Below are positions 26,680-34,733 of a stretch of 64,000 nt of DNA, one piece after another. A program made the translations under genes and the position numbers. Numbering within the stretch: position 1 is the first letter of the stretch; every line of letters starts with the position of its first letter. The notes under the pieces were generated by a model. The model ran no database searches. It was given only the letters and a program-made list of their open reading frames with translations, and had not been told where the DNA came from. The DNA comes from Pseudomonas gingeri (GTDB taxonomy: Bacteria; Pseudomonadota; Gammaproteobacteria; Pseudomonadales; Pseudomonadaceae), in assembly GCF_013385635.1 (NCBI RefSeq), contig NZ_JACAPR010000002.1, positions 1 to 64,000 of the forward strand, in the 5' to 3' direction.

Positions 26680-27486
26680 TCAGCTCTTGTCGCCGATCTT
26701 GTACAGGCGGGCCAATGGGGTCTTGGTGTCCGGGCCGAACCAGGTGTCGTAGATCTTCTGCGCCTGGCCCTTGCTTTCCAGTTCCACCAGCGTCTGGTTG
26801 ACCAGTTCGGTCAGGGCGGTCTCGCCCTTGGGCAGGCCGACACCGATCAGGTCATTGGAGATGGTGAAGGGCGGAACCTCGTACTTGTCCTTGTCCGGCA
26901 CGTTGGCCAGCAGGCCGATCAGTTTCGGACCGTCCTGGGTGATTGCCTGGACATTGCCGTTGCGCAGGGCGGTGAAGGCGAACGGGGTGTCGTCATAGGC
27001 GACGACCTTGGCGCCCGGGAATTTTTCCCGCAGTACGCCTTCGTTGACCGTGCCCTTGTCCACGCCCACGCGCCATTTGTTCAGGTCATCCTGGGACTTG
27101 AGGGTGCCTTTCTTGACGATGAATTGCTGGCCGGAGCTGAAGTAGGGAATGCTGAAGTTGACCTGCTGGGCACGCTCCGGGGTGATGGTGAAGTTGGCCA
27201 GGACCAGGTCGACCTTGTTGGCTACCAGCAGTGGGACACGGTTGGCCGGGTTGGTCGGTTGCAGCTGGAGCTTGACCCCGAGCTTGTCGGCAATGGCCTT
27301 GGCGTAGTCGACGTCCAGGCCTTCGATCTGTTTGCTCTTGGCATCGATAAAGCCGAAAGGTGGATTACTGTCGAACGAGGCGACGCGCAGGACGCCGGAT
27401 TTCTTGATGTCTTCCAGGCGGTCGGCGTGGGCCAGGCCCGAGAGAACGGCGAGAGTGAGGGCAGTGAGGGCAGTCAGTTTTTTCAT
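26680..27486 (-). CDS. Amino-acid ABC transporter substrate-binding protein
   Basis: A 268-residue periplasmic binding protein of SBP_bac_3 type. A Sec signal peptide (residues 1-22, ending LAHA) precedes DIKKSGVLRVASFDSNPPFG and GLDVDYAKAIADKLG; the ligand pocket segment KVDLVLANFTITPERAQQV is typical of glutamate/arginine/cystine binders. ATG 27486 follows a plausible leader. It heads a three-gene importer operon with no ATPase. Confidence 0.9.
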   Translation of the reverse strand: MKKLTALTALTLAVLSGLAHADRLEDIKKSGVLRVASFDSNPPFGFIDAKSKQIEGLDVDYAKAIADKLGVKLQLQPTNPANRVPLLVANKVDLVLANFTITPERAQQVNFSIPYFSSGQQFIVKKGTLKSQDDLNKWRVGVDKGTVNEGVLREKFPGAKVVAYDDTPFAFTALRNGNVQAITQDGPKLIGLLANVPDKDKYEVPPFTISNDLIGVGLPKGETALTELVNQTLVELESKGQAQKIYDTWFGPDTKTPLARLYKIGDKS

Positions 27487-27844
27487 GGTGATCTCAACAC
27501 TTGATGGATGATTCTGGCGCCGAGTCTTGCAGTCCGATGAATAAACGACAAAAGAATATAAAAGAATGATTTGATTCTTTTTTGGAATAAGTGGTTTTTT
27601 CGGGGGCTCTCTACAAGCTCTGTTCCAGAGCCTTCTAGAAGAATCGTGCCGGCAACGGCCAGTCATTTTTCTGCCTGCACTGGGCAAGTCGGGGTGAACC
27701 TAAGCTAATTCTAAAAAGATATTTATTACGATTTTTTAAGATCGGATAGTTTTGTTGGCAACGGGATTTCAGCAGCTCGCCCAAGTTACTGCGGCGGGGT
27801 GTCGGATATCAGGACGAATGTTTCCAGACCACAGGGAGTGACCC
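27487..27844. other. AT-rich divergent promoter region
   Basis: These 358 bp separate the divergent amino-acid importer and oxygenase/MetQ operons. No gene is visible. The stretch 27541-27600 and the stretch 27700-27760 are strongly AT-rich and probably hold the two promoters. It contains the inverted repeat described separately. Confidence 0.55.
27560..27581. promoter_or_regulatory. Inverted repeat AAAAGAAT-N6-ATTCTTTT
   Basis: A perfect 8-bp inverted repeat with a 6-bp centre, preceded by a direct copy of AAAGAAT about 9 bp upstream. It is about 75 bp ahead of the binding-protein start and is a candidate regulator site, for example for a LysR-type sulfur or amino-acid regulator. Confidence 0.4.
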
Positions 27845-28897
27845 ATGCCGCAGCCGCTGGACATCACCGCGTTGCCGCTCCTGGACCTTTCGGCGCTCGA
27901 TGGCGGCGTCGAACAGCGCCAGGAATTTCTCGATGCACTGCGTCACGCCGCCCGTGACGTCGGATTTTTCTACCTCACCGGACACGGTATCGACGGCAAT
28001 CTGCTCAAGCAGGTCCAGGATCATGCCTGGAAGTTCTTTGCCCTGCCCGAAGCGGAAAAAAATGCCGTCGGCATGATCCATTCACCGCACTTTCGTGGTT
28101 ACAACCGCGCCGCCTCGGAGATCACCCGAGGCCAGCCGGACCTGCGCGAACAATTCGATATCGGTGCCGAACGCGAAGCCCTGGCGCTGGATGAGCACAC
28201 GCCGACCTGGGCGCGCCTGCAAGGACCGAACCTGTGGCCGGCGGCGCTGCCGCAGCTCAAGCCCCTGTTGCTCGACTGGCAGCAGGCCATGACCCGGATG
28301 TCGCTACGCCTGTTGCGGGCCTTTGCCCAGGCGCTGTCATTGCCGCAAGGGGCGTTCGACCCGCTGTACGGCGACAAGCCCAATGAACATATCAAGCTGA
28401 TCCGCTATCCCGGCCGCAGCGCTGACGAGAGCAACCAGGGCGTCGGCGCCCACAAGGATTCCGGTTTCCTCAGTTTCCTGCTGCAGGACCGGCAGGCCGG
28501 CCTGCAAGTGGAGATCGAGGAAGGCCGCTGGATCGATGCGTTACCACGGGAAAACACCCTGGTGGTGAATATCGGCGAATTGCTCGAACTGGCCACCAAC
28601 GGCTATCTGCGGGCCACGGTGCATCGCGTGCAGTCACCGCCGGCCGGGCAGGAGCGGTTGTCGATTGCCTTCTTCCTCGGCGCGCAACTGGATGCGGTGG
28701 TGCCGCTGTACCCCTTGCCGACCGCGCTGCTGCGTGAGGCGCGGGGTCCGGCCAGCGATCCCGACAACCCGTTGTTGCGTGATGTCGGCTGGAACTACCT
28801 CAAGGGCCGCCTGCGTTCGCACCCCGATGTCGCCCGGCGGTTCTACGCCGATGCCCCCACACCCCAGGTGTTGGCCCCGAAGGCCGTCAGCGCCTGA
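27845..28897 (+). CDS. Isopenicillin N synthase-family 2-oxoglutarate/Fe(II) oxygenase
   Basis: A 350-residue non-haem iron oxygenase. The N-terminal DIOX_N domain contains ARDVGFFYLTGHGID; the core has GVGAHKDSGFLSFLLQD, giving the His-x-Asp iron ligands, and a distal His in TVHRVQSPPAGQERLSIAFF followed by the RxS motif that binds 2-oxoglutarate. In Pseudomonas such genes accompany sulfur-scavenging or amino-acid importers and may oxidise the imported compound. It is the first gene of a four-gene operon with MetQ/N/I-type proteins. Confidence 0.87.
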   Translation: MPQPLDITALPLLDLSALDGGVEQRQEFLDALRHAARDVGFFYLTGHGIDGNLLKQVQDHAWKFFALPEAEKNAVGMIHSPHFRGYNRAASEITRGQPDLREQFDIGAEREALALDEHTPTWARLQGPNLWPAALPQLKPLLLDWQQAMTRMSLRLLRAFAQALSLPQGAFDPLYGDKPNEHIKLIRYPGRSADESNQGVGAHKDSGFLSFLLQDRQAGLQVEIEEGRWIDALPRENTLVVNIGELLELATNGYLRATVHRVQSPPAGQERLSIAFFLGAQLDAVVPLYPLPTALLREARGPASDPDNPLLRDVGWNYLKGRLRSHPDVARRFYADAPTPQVLAPKAVSA

Positions 28898-28925
28898 CCC
28901 TGTCATTTGCTCAAGGATTACCAGC

Positions 28926-29741
28926 ATGTTGAAAAAAACCGGATTGACCCTGGCGGTCCTGGCGGGCCTGTTCGCTTCCTTCGGCGCCCTGGCCGCGGAA
29001 CCGTTGCGGGTGGCGGCGGACCCGGTCCCCCACGCGCAGATCCTGGCCTATGTGCAGAAAATCGATCCGCAACTGAACCTCAAGGTCATCGAAATCCCCA
29101 ACGGCGTGAACTCCAACGAGCTGCTGGCCCACGGCGATGTCGATGCCAACTACTTTCAGCACCTGCCGTACCTCAATTCCCAGGAACAGGCCCTCGGCCA
29201 GAAATTCGTGGTGGCGGCCACCGTGCATATCGAACCGCTGGGAATCTACTCGCACCGGCATAAAAGCTTCGACCAGGTGCCGCAAAAGGGCACCGTCGCG
29301 CTGCCGAACAATGTCACCAATCTCAGTCGCGCCCTGTATCTGCTGCAGGATAACGGCCTGATCAAGCTCAAGCCCGGCTTCAACAATCCGGCCACCGACC
29401 AGGCGACGCCCAGGGATATTGCCGAGAACCCCAGGCAACTGAAGATTCTCGAGATCGAATCACCGCAGTTGCCCCGCGCCCTGGACGATGTCGACCTGGC
29501 GGTGATCAACGGCAACTACGCACTGGAGGCCGGATTGTCGCCGGCCAGGGACGCCCTGGGCCTGGAAAAGGCTGCCCATAATCCGTACGCGAATATCCTG
29601 GTGACGACGCCGAAGTTGCAGGATGACCCACGGATCAGGCAACTGGCCAAGGATCTCAACTCACCCCAGGTCGCGAAGTTCATCACCGATACCTACTCGG
29701 GCTCGGTGATTCCAGTGACCGTCGCGGCCAGTGCACCATGA
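28926..29741 (+). CDS. MetQ/NlpA-family substrate-binding protein
   Basis: A 271-residue periplasmic protein of the NlpA group, which binds methionine or related sulfur compounds. The signal peptide ends in GALAA without a lipobox, so it is soluble rather than a lipoprotein like E. coli MetQ. Family motifs include [21 protein letters not shown] and [15 protein letters not shown]. Its stop overlaps the ATPase start. Confidence 0.88.
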   Translation: MLKKTGLTLAVLAGLFASFGALAAEPLRVAADPVPHAQILAYVQKIDPQLNLKVIEIPNGVNSNELLAHGDVDANYFQHLPYLNSQEQALGQKFVVAATVHIEPLGIYSHRHKSFDQVPQKGTVALPNNVTNLSRALYLLQDNGLIKLKPGFNNPATDQATPRDIAENPRQLKILEIESPQLPRALDDVDLAVINGNYALEAGLSPARDALGLEKAAHNPYANILVTTPKLQDDPRIRQLAKDLNSPQVAKFITDTYSGSVIPVTVAASAP

Positions 29742-30517
29742 TCCGCATCGAGCAGTTGAGCAAACACTATGGCGACGGAGCACCGGTACTGGACCGGGTG
29801 TCCCTGGATATCCCCGACGGGGCGATCTACGGCATCGTCGGCCGCAGCGGCGCCGGCAAGTCGACCCTGCTGCGATGTCTCAATCTGCTCGAACGCCCCA
29901 GTGCCGGACGCGTAGTGGTCGACGGCCAGGATCTGACGGCACTGTCCGAGCAGGACCTGCGTCGCCAGCGCCAGCGCATCGGCATGATCTTCCAGGGCTT
30001 CAACCTGCTGCATTCGCGCACGGTGTTCGACAATATCGCCGTACCGCTGGAAATCGCCGGTGTCGGCAAGGCCGAACGGCACGAGCGGGTGAGTGAGTTG
30101 CTGGAACTGGTGAGCCTGGCGGACAAGGCCGAGGCGTTTCCCTCGCAACTGTCCGGCGGGCAGAAACAGCGGGTCGGCATTGCCCGCGCCCTGGCGGCAC
30201 GGCCGGCCTATCTGCTTTCGGATGAAGCCACCAGCGCCCTTGATCCGGAAACCACGGCATCGATTCTCGAATTGCTGCGCGATATCAATCGCCGGTTGGG
30301 GCTGACCATCGTGCTGATCACCCATGAGCTGGACGTCATCCGCTCGATCTGCGACCACGCCGCCTCCCTGGCCCAGGGGCGAGTGCTGGAGTCCGGCCCA
30401 CTGGCGCGTTTGTTGGCCGACCCGGATTCGGCCCTGGGCCGCTCGTTGCTGCCGTCCCGACAGTCGCGCTTCGACGATGAGGTACGGGTCCCCCGCTTGA
30501 GGTTGGCGCAGTTATGA
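29738..30517 (+). CDS. MetN-like ABC ATPase lacking the NIL domain
   Basis: A 259-residue ATPase. Walker A is [11 protein letters not shown], the signature [13 protein letters not shown], Walker [13 protein letters not shown]. Canonical MetN is about 340 residues because a C-terminal NIL (ACT-like) domain binds methionine and shuts off transport; here the protein ends soon after the ATPase core, so that feedback should be absent. Overlaps on both sides (ATGA) show tight coupling with the binding protein and permease. Confidence 0.88.
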   Translation: MIRIEQLSKHYGDGAPVLDRVSLDIPDGAIYGIVGRSGAGKSTLLRCLNLLERPSAGRVVVDGQDLTALSEQDLRRQRQRIGMIFQGFNLLHSRTVFDNIAVPLEIAGVGKAERHERVSELLELVSLADKAEAFPSQLSGGQKQRVGIARALAARPAYLLSDEATSALDPETTASILELLRDINRRLGLTIVLITHELDVIRSICDHAASLAQGRVLESGPLARLLADPDSALGRSLLPSRQSRFDDEVRVPRLRLAQL

Positions 30518-31185
30518 ACCGGACCATCGACTGGAACGAGATTTTCCAGCTGTTGCTCAATGCCACTGGCGAGACGTTGTACATGGTGTTGCTGGCGGGA
30601 CTCTTCACCTTGTTGATCGGCCTGCCCCTCGGGGTCCTGTTGTTCATCAGTCGCCGCCATGGCTTGTACCCGCTGCCGCGCCTGCATGGCGGCTTGAGCG
30701 CGCTGGTCAACCTGGGACGGTCGTTGCCATTCGTGGTGATGCTGATTGCCCTGATCCCGCTGACCCGGCTGATTGTCGGCACCACCCTGGGCAGTACCGC
30801 CGCCGTGGTGCCGATCACCATCGGCGCTTTTCCGTTCTTTGCCCGTATCGTGGAAAACGCGCTGGATGAGGTCGACAAGGGACGCATCGAGGCGATCCTG
30901 TCCATGGGCGGTGATATCCGCCATGTGATTTTCAAGGTCCTGTTGCCCGAGTCCCTGCCGGCCCTGCTGGCGGGCGTCACCCTGACCCTGGTGATGCTGA
31001 TCGGCTTCTCCTCCATGGCTGGGGTGATCGGCGGGGGCGGCCTGGGGGACTTGGCGATCCGCTATGGTTACCAACGCTTCAACAATCAGGTCATGGTCGC
31101 CACGGTGATTGTCCTGGTGATCATGGTGCAGGGCGTGCAAAGCCTCGGTGACCGGCTGGTGCGTTCCCTGGCCCATCGGCGTTGA
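30514..31185 (+). CDS. MetI-like ABC permease
   Basis: A 223-residue permease with about five helices. The EAA-like loop [20 protein letters not shown] and the downstream [17 protein letters not shown] are hallmarks of MetI. It completes a methionine-type importer encoded with the oxygenase, likely for a methionine-like or other sulfur compound. Confidence 0.9.
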   Translation: MNRTIDWNEIFQLLLNATGETLYMVLLAGLFTLLIGLPLGVLLFISRRHGLYPLPRLHGGLSALVNLGRSLPFVVMLIALIPLTRLIVGTTLGSTAAVVPITIGAFPFFARIVENALDEVDKGRIEAILSMGGDIRHVIFKVLLPESLPALLAGVTLTLVMLIGFSSMAGVIGGGGLGDLAIRYGYQRFNNQVMVATVIVLVIMVQGVQSLGDRLVRSLAHRR

Positions 31186-31470
31186 GGAAACCAGGAAAGT
31201 TCGGCCTGGTTAGATTGATTATTTCCTTCGGTTATTTGAATAGCGCATATAGGCATATCCAAAGCCGGGTTTCTGCAGCTTGAACTTCGTCCCTGTCTGC
31301 TTTGAAAGCGATATGAACGTCAAGGCAGATATCGGTCCGCAAAGGACAGCATAAAACTCGCTGCGACATCCGTTCCCGCTGCTGGATCGGCATCTTGCCG
31401 TGTGCCTGGCATTCCTTAGAATCCGCCCCATCAGCTTCGTCCAACTATCGAACTATCAGGGAGTTTCACC
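31186..31470. other. Intergenic region upstream of the Met-rich gene
   Basis: Two overlapping minus-strand frames of 70 codons are present here but neither has a domain, a ribosome site or typical codon use, so I call no gene. A sigma-70 promoter for the Met-rich gene is at 31395-31422. Confidence 0.5.
31395..31422 (+). promoter_or_regulatory. Candidate sigma-70 promoter of the Met-rich gene
   Basis: TTGCCG (31395-31400) and TAGAAT (31417-31422) are separated by 16 bp and lie about 50 bp ahead of the ATG. Both hexamers match typical Pseudomonas housekeeping promoters. Confidence 0.6.
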
Positions 31471-31971
31471 ATGATGAATGCCATGCAGATGCCAATGCCG
31501 ATGAACACCATGCCGATGATGCCGGCCATGGGTATGCCGATGATGATGGCGACCATGAGCTGCGAAATGATGGCCGACGGCATGCTGTGCAAGATGATGC
31601 CGGCAGCGGGCATGGACATGGCCATGTTCAAGAACAGCGCGCAAATGATGCAGATGATGATGGACTGCGGCATGCCGATGATGATGCATTGCGCCAACAT
31701 GAGCATGATGTGCATGTCCCAGGCGGCCATGGCCATGCCGATGATGAGCAGCATGATGCCGATGATGGGCATGCCGATGCCATCGATGAAGTGCGTGATG
31801 GAATGCTCGATGCTGGCCGACGGCATGCAGTGCAAGATCATGCCGATGGCCGGTATGAACATGGACATGATGAAAAGCTGCTGCGCCCTGATGATGAAGC
31901 TGATGGACGACTGCAGCATGCCGATGATGATGAGCTGCAACGGCATGCCGATGATGTGCTGCACCTGCTGA
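31471..31971 (+). CDS. Methionine- and cysteine-rich protein (about 40 percent Met) with an internal duplication
   Basis: A 166-residue protein with 66 Met and 15 Cys by hand count. It has two homologous halves: residues about 29-74 and 110-156 share C-x-M-x-ADGM-x-CK-x-MP-x-AGM-x-M, then an MM-rich run and DC-x-MPMMM-x-C. The N-terminus and linker are M/P-rich. No signal peptide is evident. Thioether plus thiol ligands suggest soft-metal (Cu(I)/Ag(I)) binding or a methionine-based oxidant sink; neither is proven. The frame is supported by a GGGAG site 7 bases before ATG, a promoter, a terminator and frame-consistent Cys codons; other frames give His/Asp-rich artefacts of the ATG repeats. Confidence 0.82.
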   Translation: MMNAMQMPMPMNTMPMMPAMGMPMMMATMSCEMMADGMLCKMMPAAGMDMAMFKNSAQMMQMMMDCGMPMMMHCANMSMMCMSQAAMAMPMMSSMMPMMGMPMPSMKCVMECSMLADGMQCKIMPMAGMNMDMMKSCCALMMKLMDDCSMPMMMSCNGMPMMCCTC

Positions 31972-31986
31972 TCGATCGCGGCAGTA

Positions 31987-32023
31987 AAAAAGCCCGGCTG
32001 GAGTAATCCTCGCCGGGCTTTTT
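31987..32023. terminator. Rho-independent terminator
   Basis: AAAAAGCCCGGC pairs with GCCGGGCTTTTT around a 13-nt loop, ending in a T-run on the plus strand and also usable on the minus strand. It lies 16 bp after the Met-rich gene and 17 bp from the stop of the convergent regulator. Confidence 0.88.
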
Positions 32024-32039
32024 CGTGGCTGTCGGTGGG

Positions 32040-32687
32040 TCAGTCGAGGCGTTCGGGGTAGGTCACCACAAGGTACGCCACGGCTTCGCTGTCGGCGGGG
32101 TTGCGATAGCGATGCGGCTGGTCGGCGTAGAACAGGATCGAGTCGCCGGTGGACAGCAGGTAGCGCTGGTCATTGACGCTGATCTCCAGTACGCCCTGGG
32201 ACACCACCAGGTTTTCCTGGACACCGGGGCCGTGGCCTTCGGATTCGTCCTCGCCCAGCGGGCTCAGGCGCAACTCGTAGAACTCCGATTGGCGGGCGAC
32301 ATCGAACGGGAAGAGGGCGCGGCTGACAAAGGCGCCGTTGGCACTGACCAGGCGTTTGCTCTTGTTCGCCGACAACACGGCCACGCCTTCGAAGGCGCGA
32401 TGTTCGAGGAACGCCGCCACCGATACTTTCAGGCCCTTGGCAATCTTGCACAGCACCTTGATCGACGGCACGCTGCGGCCGGACTCGATCTGCGCCAGCA
32501 TCGCCCGGCTGACCCCGCATTGGCGGGCGAGGGCGTCGAGGGACAGATGATGCTTGCCGCGTAAGCGTTGCAGGTTCTGCGCGACCCGTTCGCAGATCGG
32601 ATCTTCTTCCAGCGCCTGCAGGTGGTTCAGGTCCAGCAGCGGTTCGTCGGCACTCGGCAGAAACCGCGAGGGCTCCTGTGCATTCAC
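32040..32687 (-). CDS. XRE-family regulator with C-terminal cupin domain
   Basis: A 215-residue regulator. The helix-turn-helix at about 33-87 contains LSLDALARQCGVSRAMLAQIESGRSVPS; the C-terminal cupin (about 135-210) shows QENLVVSQGVLEISVNDQRY and a ligand-type barrel. Such SutR/PuuR-like proteins sense small metabolites. The GTG at 32687 overlaps the stop of a small upstream gene as GTGA, which decides the start. Confidence 0.86.
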   Translation of the reverse strand: MNAQEPSRFLPSADEPLLDLNHLQALEEDPICERVAQNLQRLRGKHHLSLDALARQCGVSRAMLAQIESGRSVPSIKVLCKIAKGLKVSVAAFLEHRAFEGVAVLSANKSKRLVSANGAFVSRALFPFDVARQSEFYELRLSPLGEDESEGHGPGVQENLVVSQGVLEISVNDQRYLLSTGDSILFYADQPHRYRNPADSEAVAYLVVTYPERLD

Positions 32688-32845
32688 GCGTGACGGATCT
32701 CGCTGGCGCGGGCGGTCTGCACCCACTGGAATGCCTGGTAGCCGGCATTGCGTGCATACAGTTCCCACAGGGTCCGGGCCAATTGTTGCGCCTGCTTGCG
32801 TTTGCGGTAGCGGGCGAGGTCGATAACGGTATCGGTCGGATGCAT
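32684..32845 (-). CDS. Small 53-residue protein coupled to the XRE-cupin regulator
   Basis: This short gene starts at ATG 32845 behind GGAGAG and ends at TGA overlapping the regulator's GTG start. It is rich in Arg, Gln and Ala (VIDLARYRKRKQAQQLAR, then LWELYARNAGYQAFQWV) and looks like a basic amphipathic helix followed by an aromatic segment. No family is recognised. Coupling to the regulator suggests a partner or leader role. Confidence 0.65.
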   Translation of the reverse strand: MHPTDTVIDLARYRKRKQAQQLARTLWELYARNAGYQAFQWVQTARASEIRHA

Positions 32846-33002
32846 GGGGACTCTCCAGTGTCGGTATGAGGGGAGAGTACGTGGTTGTTTTAATAACGAT
32901 AAATACTGATTATTTATTTATTAATTCTTTTTGGATCTTAGTGCGATTGTGCGGTGAAAGCCTGTCGCCAGGCCCCGGAACGAACCTGGCGGGCCGTCGT
33001 TC

Positions 33003-33746
33003 TCACGCGCTCGGGCTGGACTTGAACACGCCGCTCAGGACAAAGGCGTAGCGTTCCGGGCGAATGAAGAAGGTCGTGCGGTCACAGCAGCGGCCATCGG
33101 CGAAATACGAGGTGCGCTCCATGACCAGCAGGGCCGCACCGCGTTTGACATTCAGCGCGGTGGCCAGGTGTCTGTCGGCTTCCTGGGCGCGGATCGCCAT
33201 GTCGGCGCGGGTGACCGGCGAGCCGGTGATCGACTCCAGGATCGAATAGATCGGCCGGTGCTCGACCTCGCTCCAGACCACGCTCGCCAGTTCGGCGGGC
33301 AAGTGGCTGCGGCCCAGGGCAATGGGGTCGTCGTCGACAAAGTGCAGGCGCTCCAGCAGCAGGCAGTCCTGCGCCGGGCCGAACAGGCCGCGCAACGCCT
33401 CGGGAACCGCCTGGAGATGATGGTCGAGGACCCGCATGCTCGGCTTCAGTCCTTGCAGCAGCAAGGCTTCATGAAAGCTGCGCAGGGCATCGAGGCCATG
33501 GCGCACCTGCTTGGCCGCGACAAAGGTGCCCTTGCCCTGTTTGCGTTCCACCACGCCATCGTCGCTGAGTTTGCCCACGGCCAGGCGGATGGTCACGCGG
33601 CTCACCGCAAAGCGCTGGCCCAGTTCGGCCTCCGAGGGCAGCTTGCCGCTGGGTTCGTAGTCGCCGCGCTGGATCTCGCCGAGCAACTGGTGGGCGATCT
33701 GTTCATAGAGCGAGGTCGTGCTGTCGCGAAGAATGGACGTAGACAC
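33003..33746 (-). CDS. GntR/HutC-family regulator with UTRA domain
   Basis: A 247-residue repressor. The winged helix (about 8-75) contains LPSEAELGQRFAVSRVTIRLA, the GntR signature, and residues about 95-240 form the UTRA ligand domain (GAALLVMERTSYFADGR). The start is GTG 33746. It is divergent from the NitT/TauT-type importer and DUF3604 genes with 93 bp between, and it probably responds to their substrate. The nearest characterised groups include PhnF, but phosphonate use is not shown. Confidence 0.86.
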   Translation of the reverse strand: MSTSILRDSTTSLYEQIAHQLLGEIQRGDYEPSGKLPSEAELGQRFAVSRVTIRLAVGKLSDDGVVERKQGKGTFVAAKQVRHGLDALRSFHEALLLQGLKPSMRVLDHHLQAVPEALRGLFGPAQDCLLLERLHFVDDDPIALGRSHLPAELASVVWSEVEHRPIYSILESITGSPVTRADMAIRAQEADRHLATALNVKRGAALLVMERTSYFADGRCCDRTTFFIRPERYAFVLSGVFKSSPSA

Positions 33747-33824
33747 TGAGTGATTCCATGGCCGGAGAAGCGAGGACCGAGACTTCGCTTCTAAGGTTAT
33801 AAAAACAGGTTATTGGGATGACTT

Positions 33825-33840
33825 GTATTAATACGTATTA
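33825..33840. promoter_or_regulatory. Overlapping palindromes, candidate GntR operator
   Basis: GTATTAATAC (33825-33834) and TAATACGTATTA (33829-33840) are overlapping perfect palindromes at the immediate upstream edge of the importer gene. HutC-type operators are short AT-containing palindromes, so this is the best candidate site for the divergent regulator. Confidence 0.45.
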
Positions 33841-34733
33841 TGTCAGGCATTCCTATTGTAAACGACCTGACGACACTTGCCATGCCAGAACTCTTTCCTT
33901 GTGCCCCGCGGCCGGCCGCGGCACTGATGGTCGATGACATCAGTTTCAGTTACCCCAACGGTCATCGGGTGTTTTCCTCCTTCAGCCTGAGCGCCGCCCC
34001 TGGCGAGTTCGTCGCGATCCTCGGGCCTTCCGGCTGCGGCAAAACGACCTTGCTGAACCTGTTGTCGGGTTTTGTCCGGCCGCAGTCGGGACAGATCCAC
34101 CTGAACGAGGCCACGGTGCAGCCGGAGCATGCGGAACTCGGCTATGTGTTCCAGGCGCCGCAGTTGTTTCCCTGGTTGACCGCCCTGGAGAACGTGCGCT
34201 TCGGTTTGCGCATGGCCGCCGAGGGCAGTGAGGCGCAACAGCGCGAGCAGGCGGTGCAGTACCTGCGCCTGGTCGGCCTGGAGCAGGCTGCCCAGCGTTT
34301 GCCTCACCAGCTGTCCGGCGGGATGCAGCAGCGTGTCTCGCTGGCCCGCACCCTGGCGCTGGAGCCGCAGGTGTTGCTGATGGACGAACCCTTCGCCGCG
34401 CTGGATGCCATCAGTCGCAACAGCATGAACGAGGAAACCCTGCGGATCTGGGCCGAACTGGGCCAGACGGTGCTGTTCATTACCCACGATATCGACGAGG
34501 CGGTCTTCCTCGCGGACCGGGTGATTGTCCTGAATATCGCCCCGGGTGGCATCCACAGCGAGCTGCGGATCGACCTGCCGCGTCCACGCTCCAATCGCCA
34601 CACCCGCCGGCTGCCGGCTTTCCTCGATTACCGCAATGAGCTGATGGAGCGTATTGCCCAGGTCATGGCGCTGTCCGAGGCCCGCATTCCTCCCGTCGTT
34701 TCCCTCTCCCTTGAAATCGAGTCGATCCAATGA
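33840..34733 (+). CDS. NitT/TauT-family ABC ATPase
   Basis: A 297-residue ATPase for a nitrate/sulfonate/taurine-type importer. Walker A GPSGCGKTTLL, signature LSGGMQQRVSLAR, Walker B VLLMDEPFAALD and the switch His in LFITHDIDEAV are complete. The start is uncertain: ATG 33840 abuts the palindrome without a ribosome site, and ATG 33882 is an alternative. The stop overlaps the binding-protein start. Confidence 0.9.
   Translation: MSGIPIVNDLTTLAMPELFPCAPRPAAALMVDDISFSYPNGHRVFSSFSLSAAPGEFVAILGPSGCGKTTLLNLLSGFVRPQSGQIHLNEATVQPEHAELGYVFQAPQLFPWLTALENVRFGLRMAAEGSEAQQREQAVQYLRLVGLEQAAQRLPHQLSGGMQQRVSLARTLALEPQVLLMDEPFAALDAISRNSMNEETLRIWAELGQTVLFITHDIDEAVFLADRVIVLNIAPGGIHSELRIDLPRPRSNRHTRRLPAFLDYRNELMERIAQVMALSEARIPPVVSLSLEIESIQ

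Noticed and set aside
31219-31444. Two overlapping 70-codon minus-strand frames
   Set aside because: No domain, no ribosome site, and they overlap the promoter of the Met-rich gene.
31395-32006. His/Asp-rich frames on both strands over the Met-rich gene
   Set aside because: They are out-of-frame readings of ATG repeats. Only the Met-rich frame has a ribosome site at proper spacing, and its two halves are conserved.
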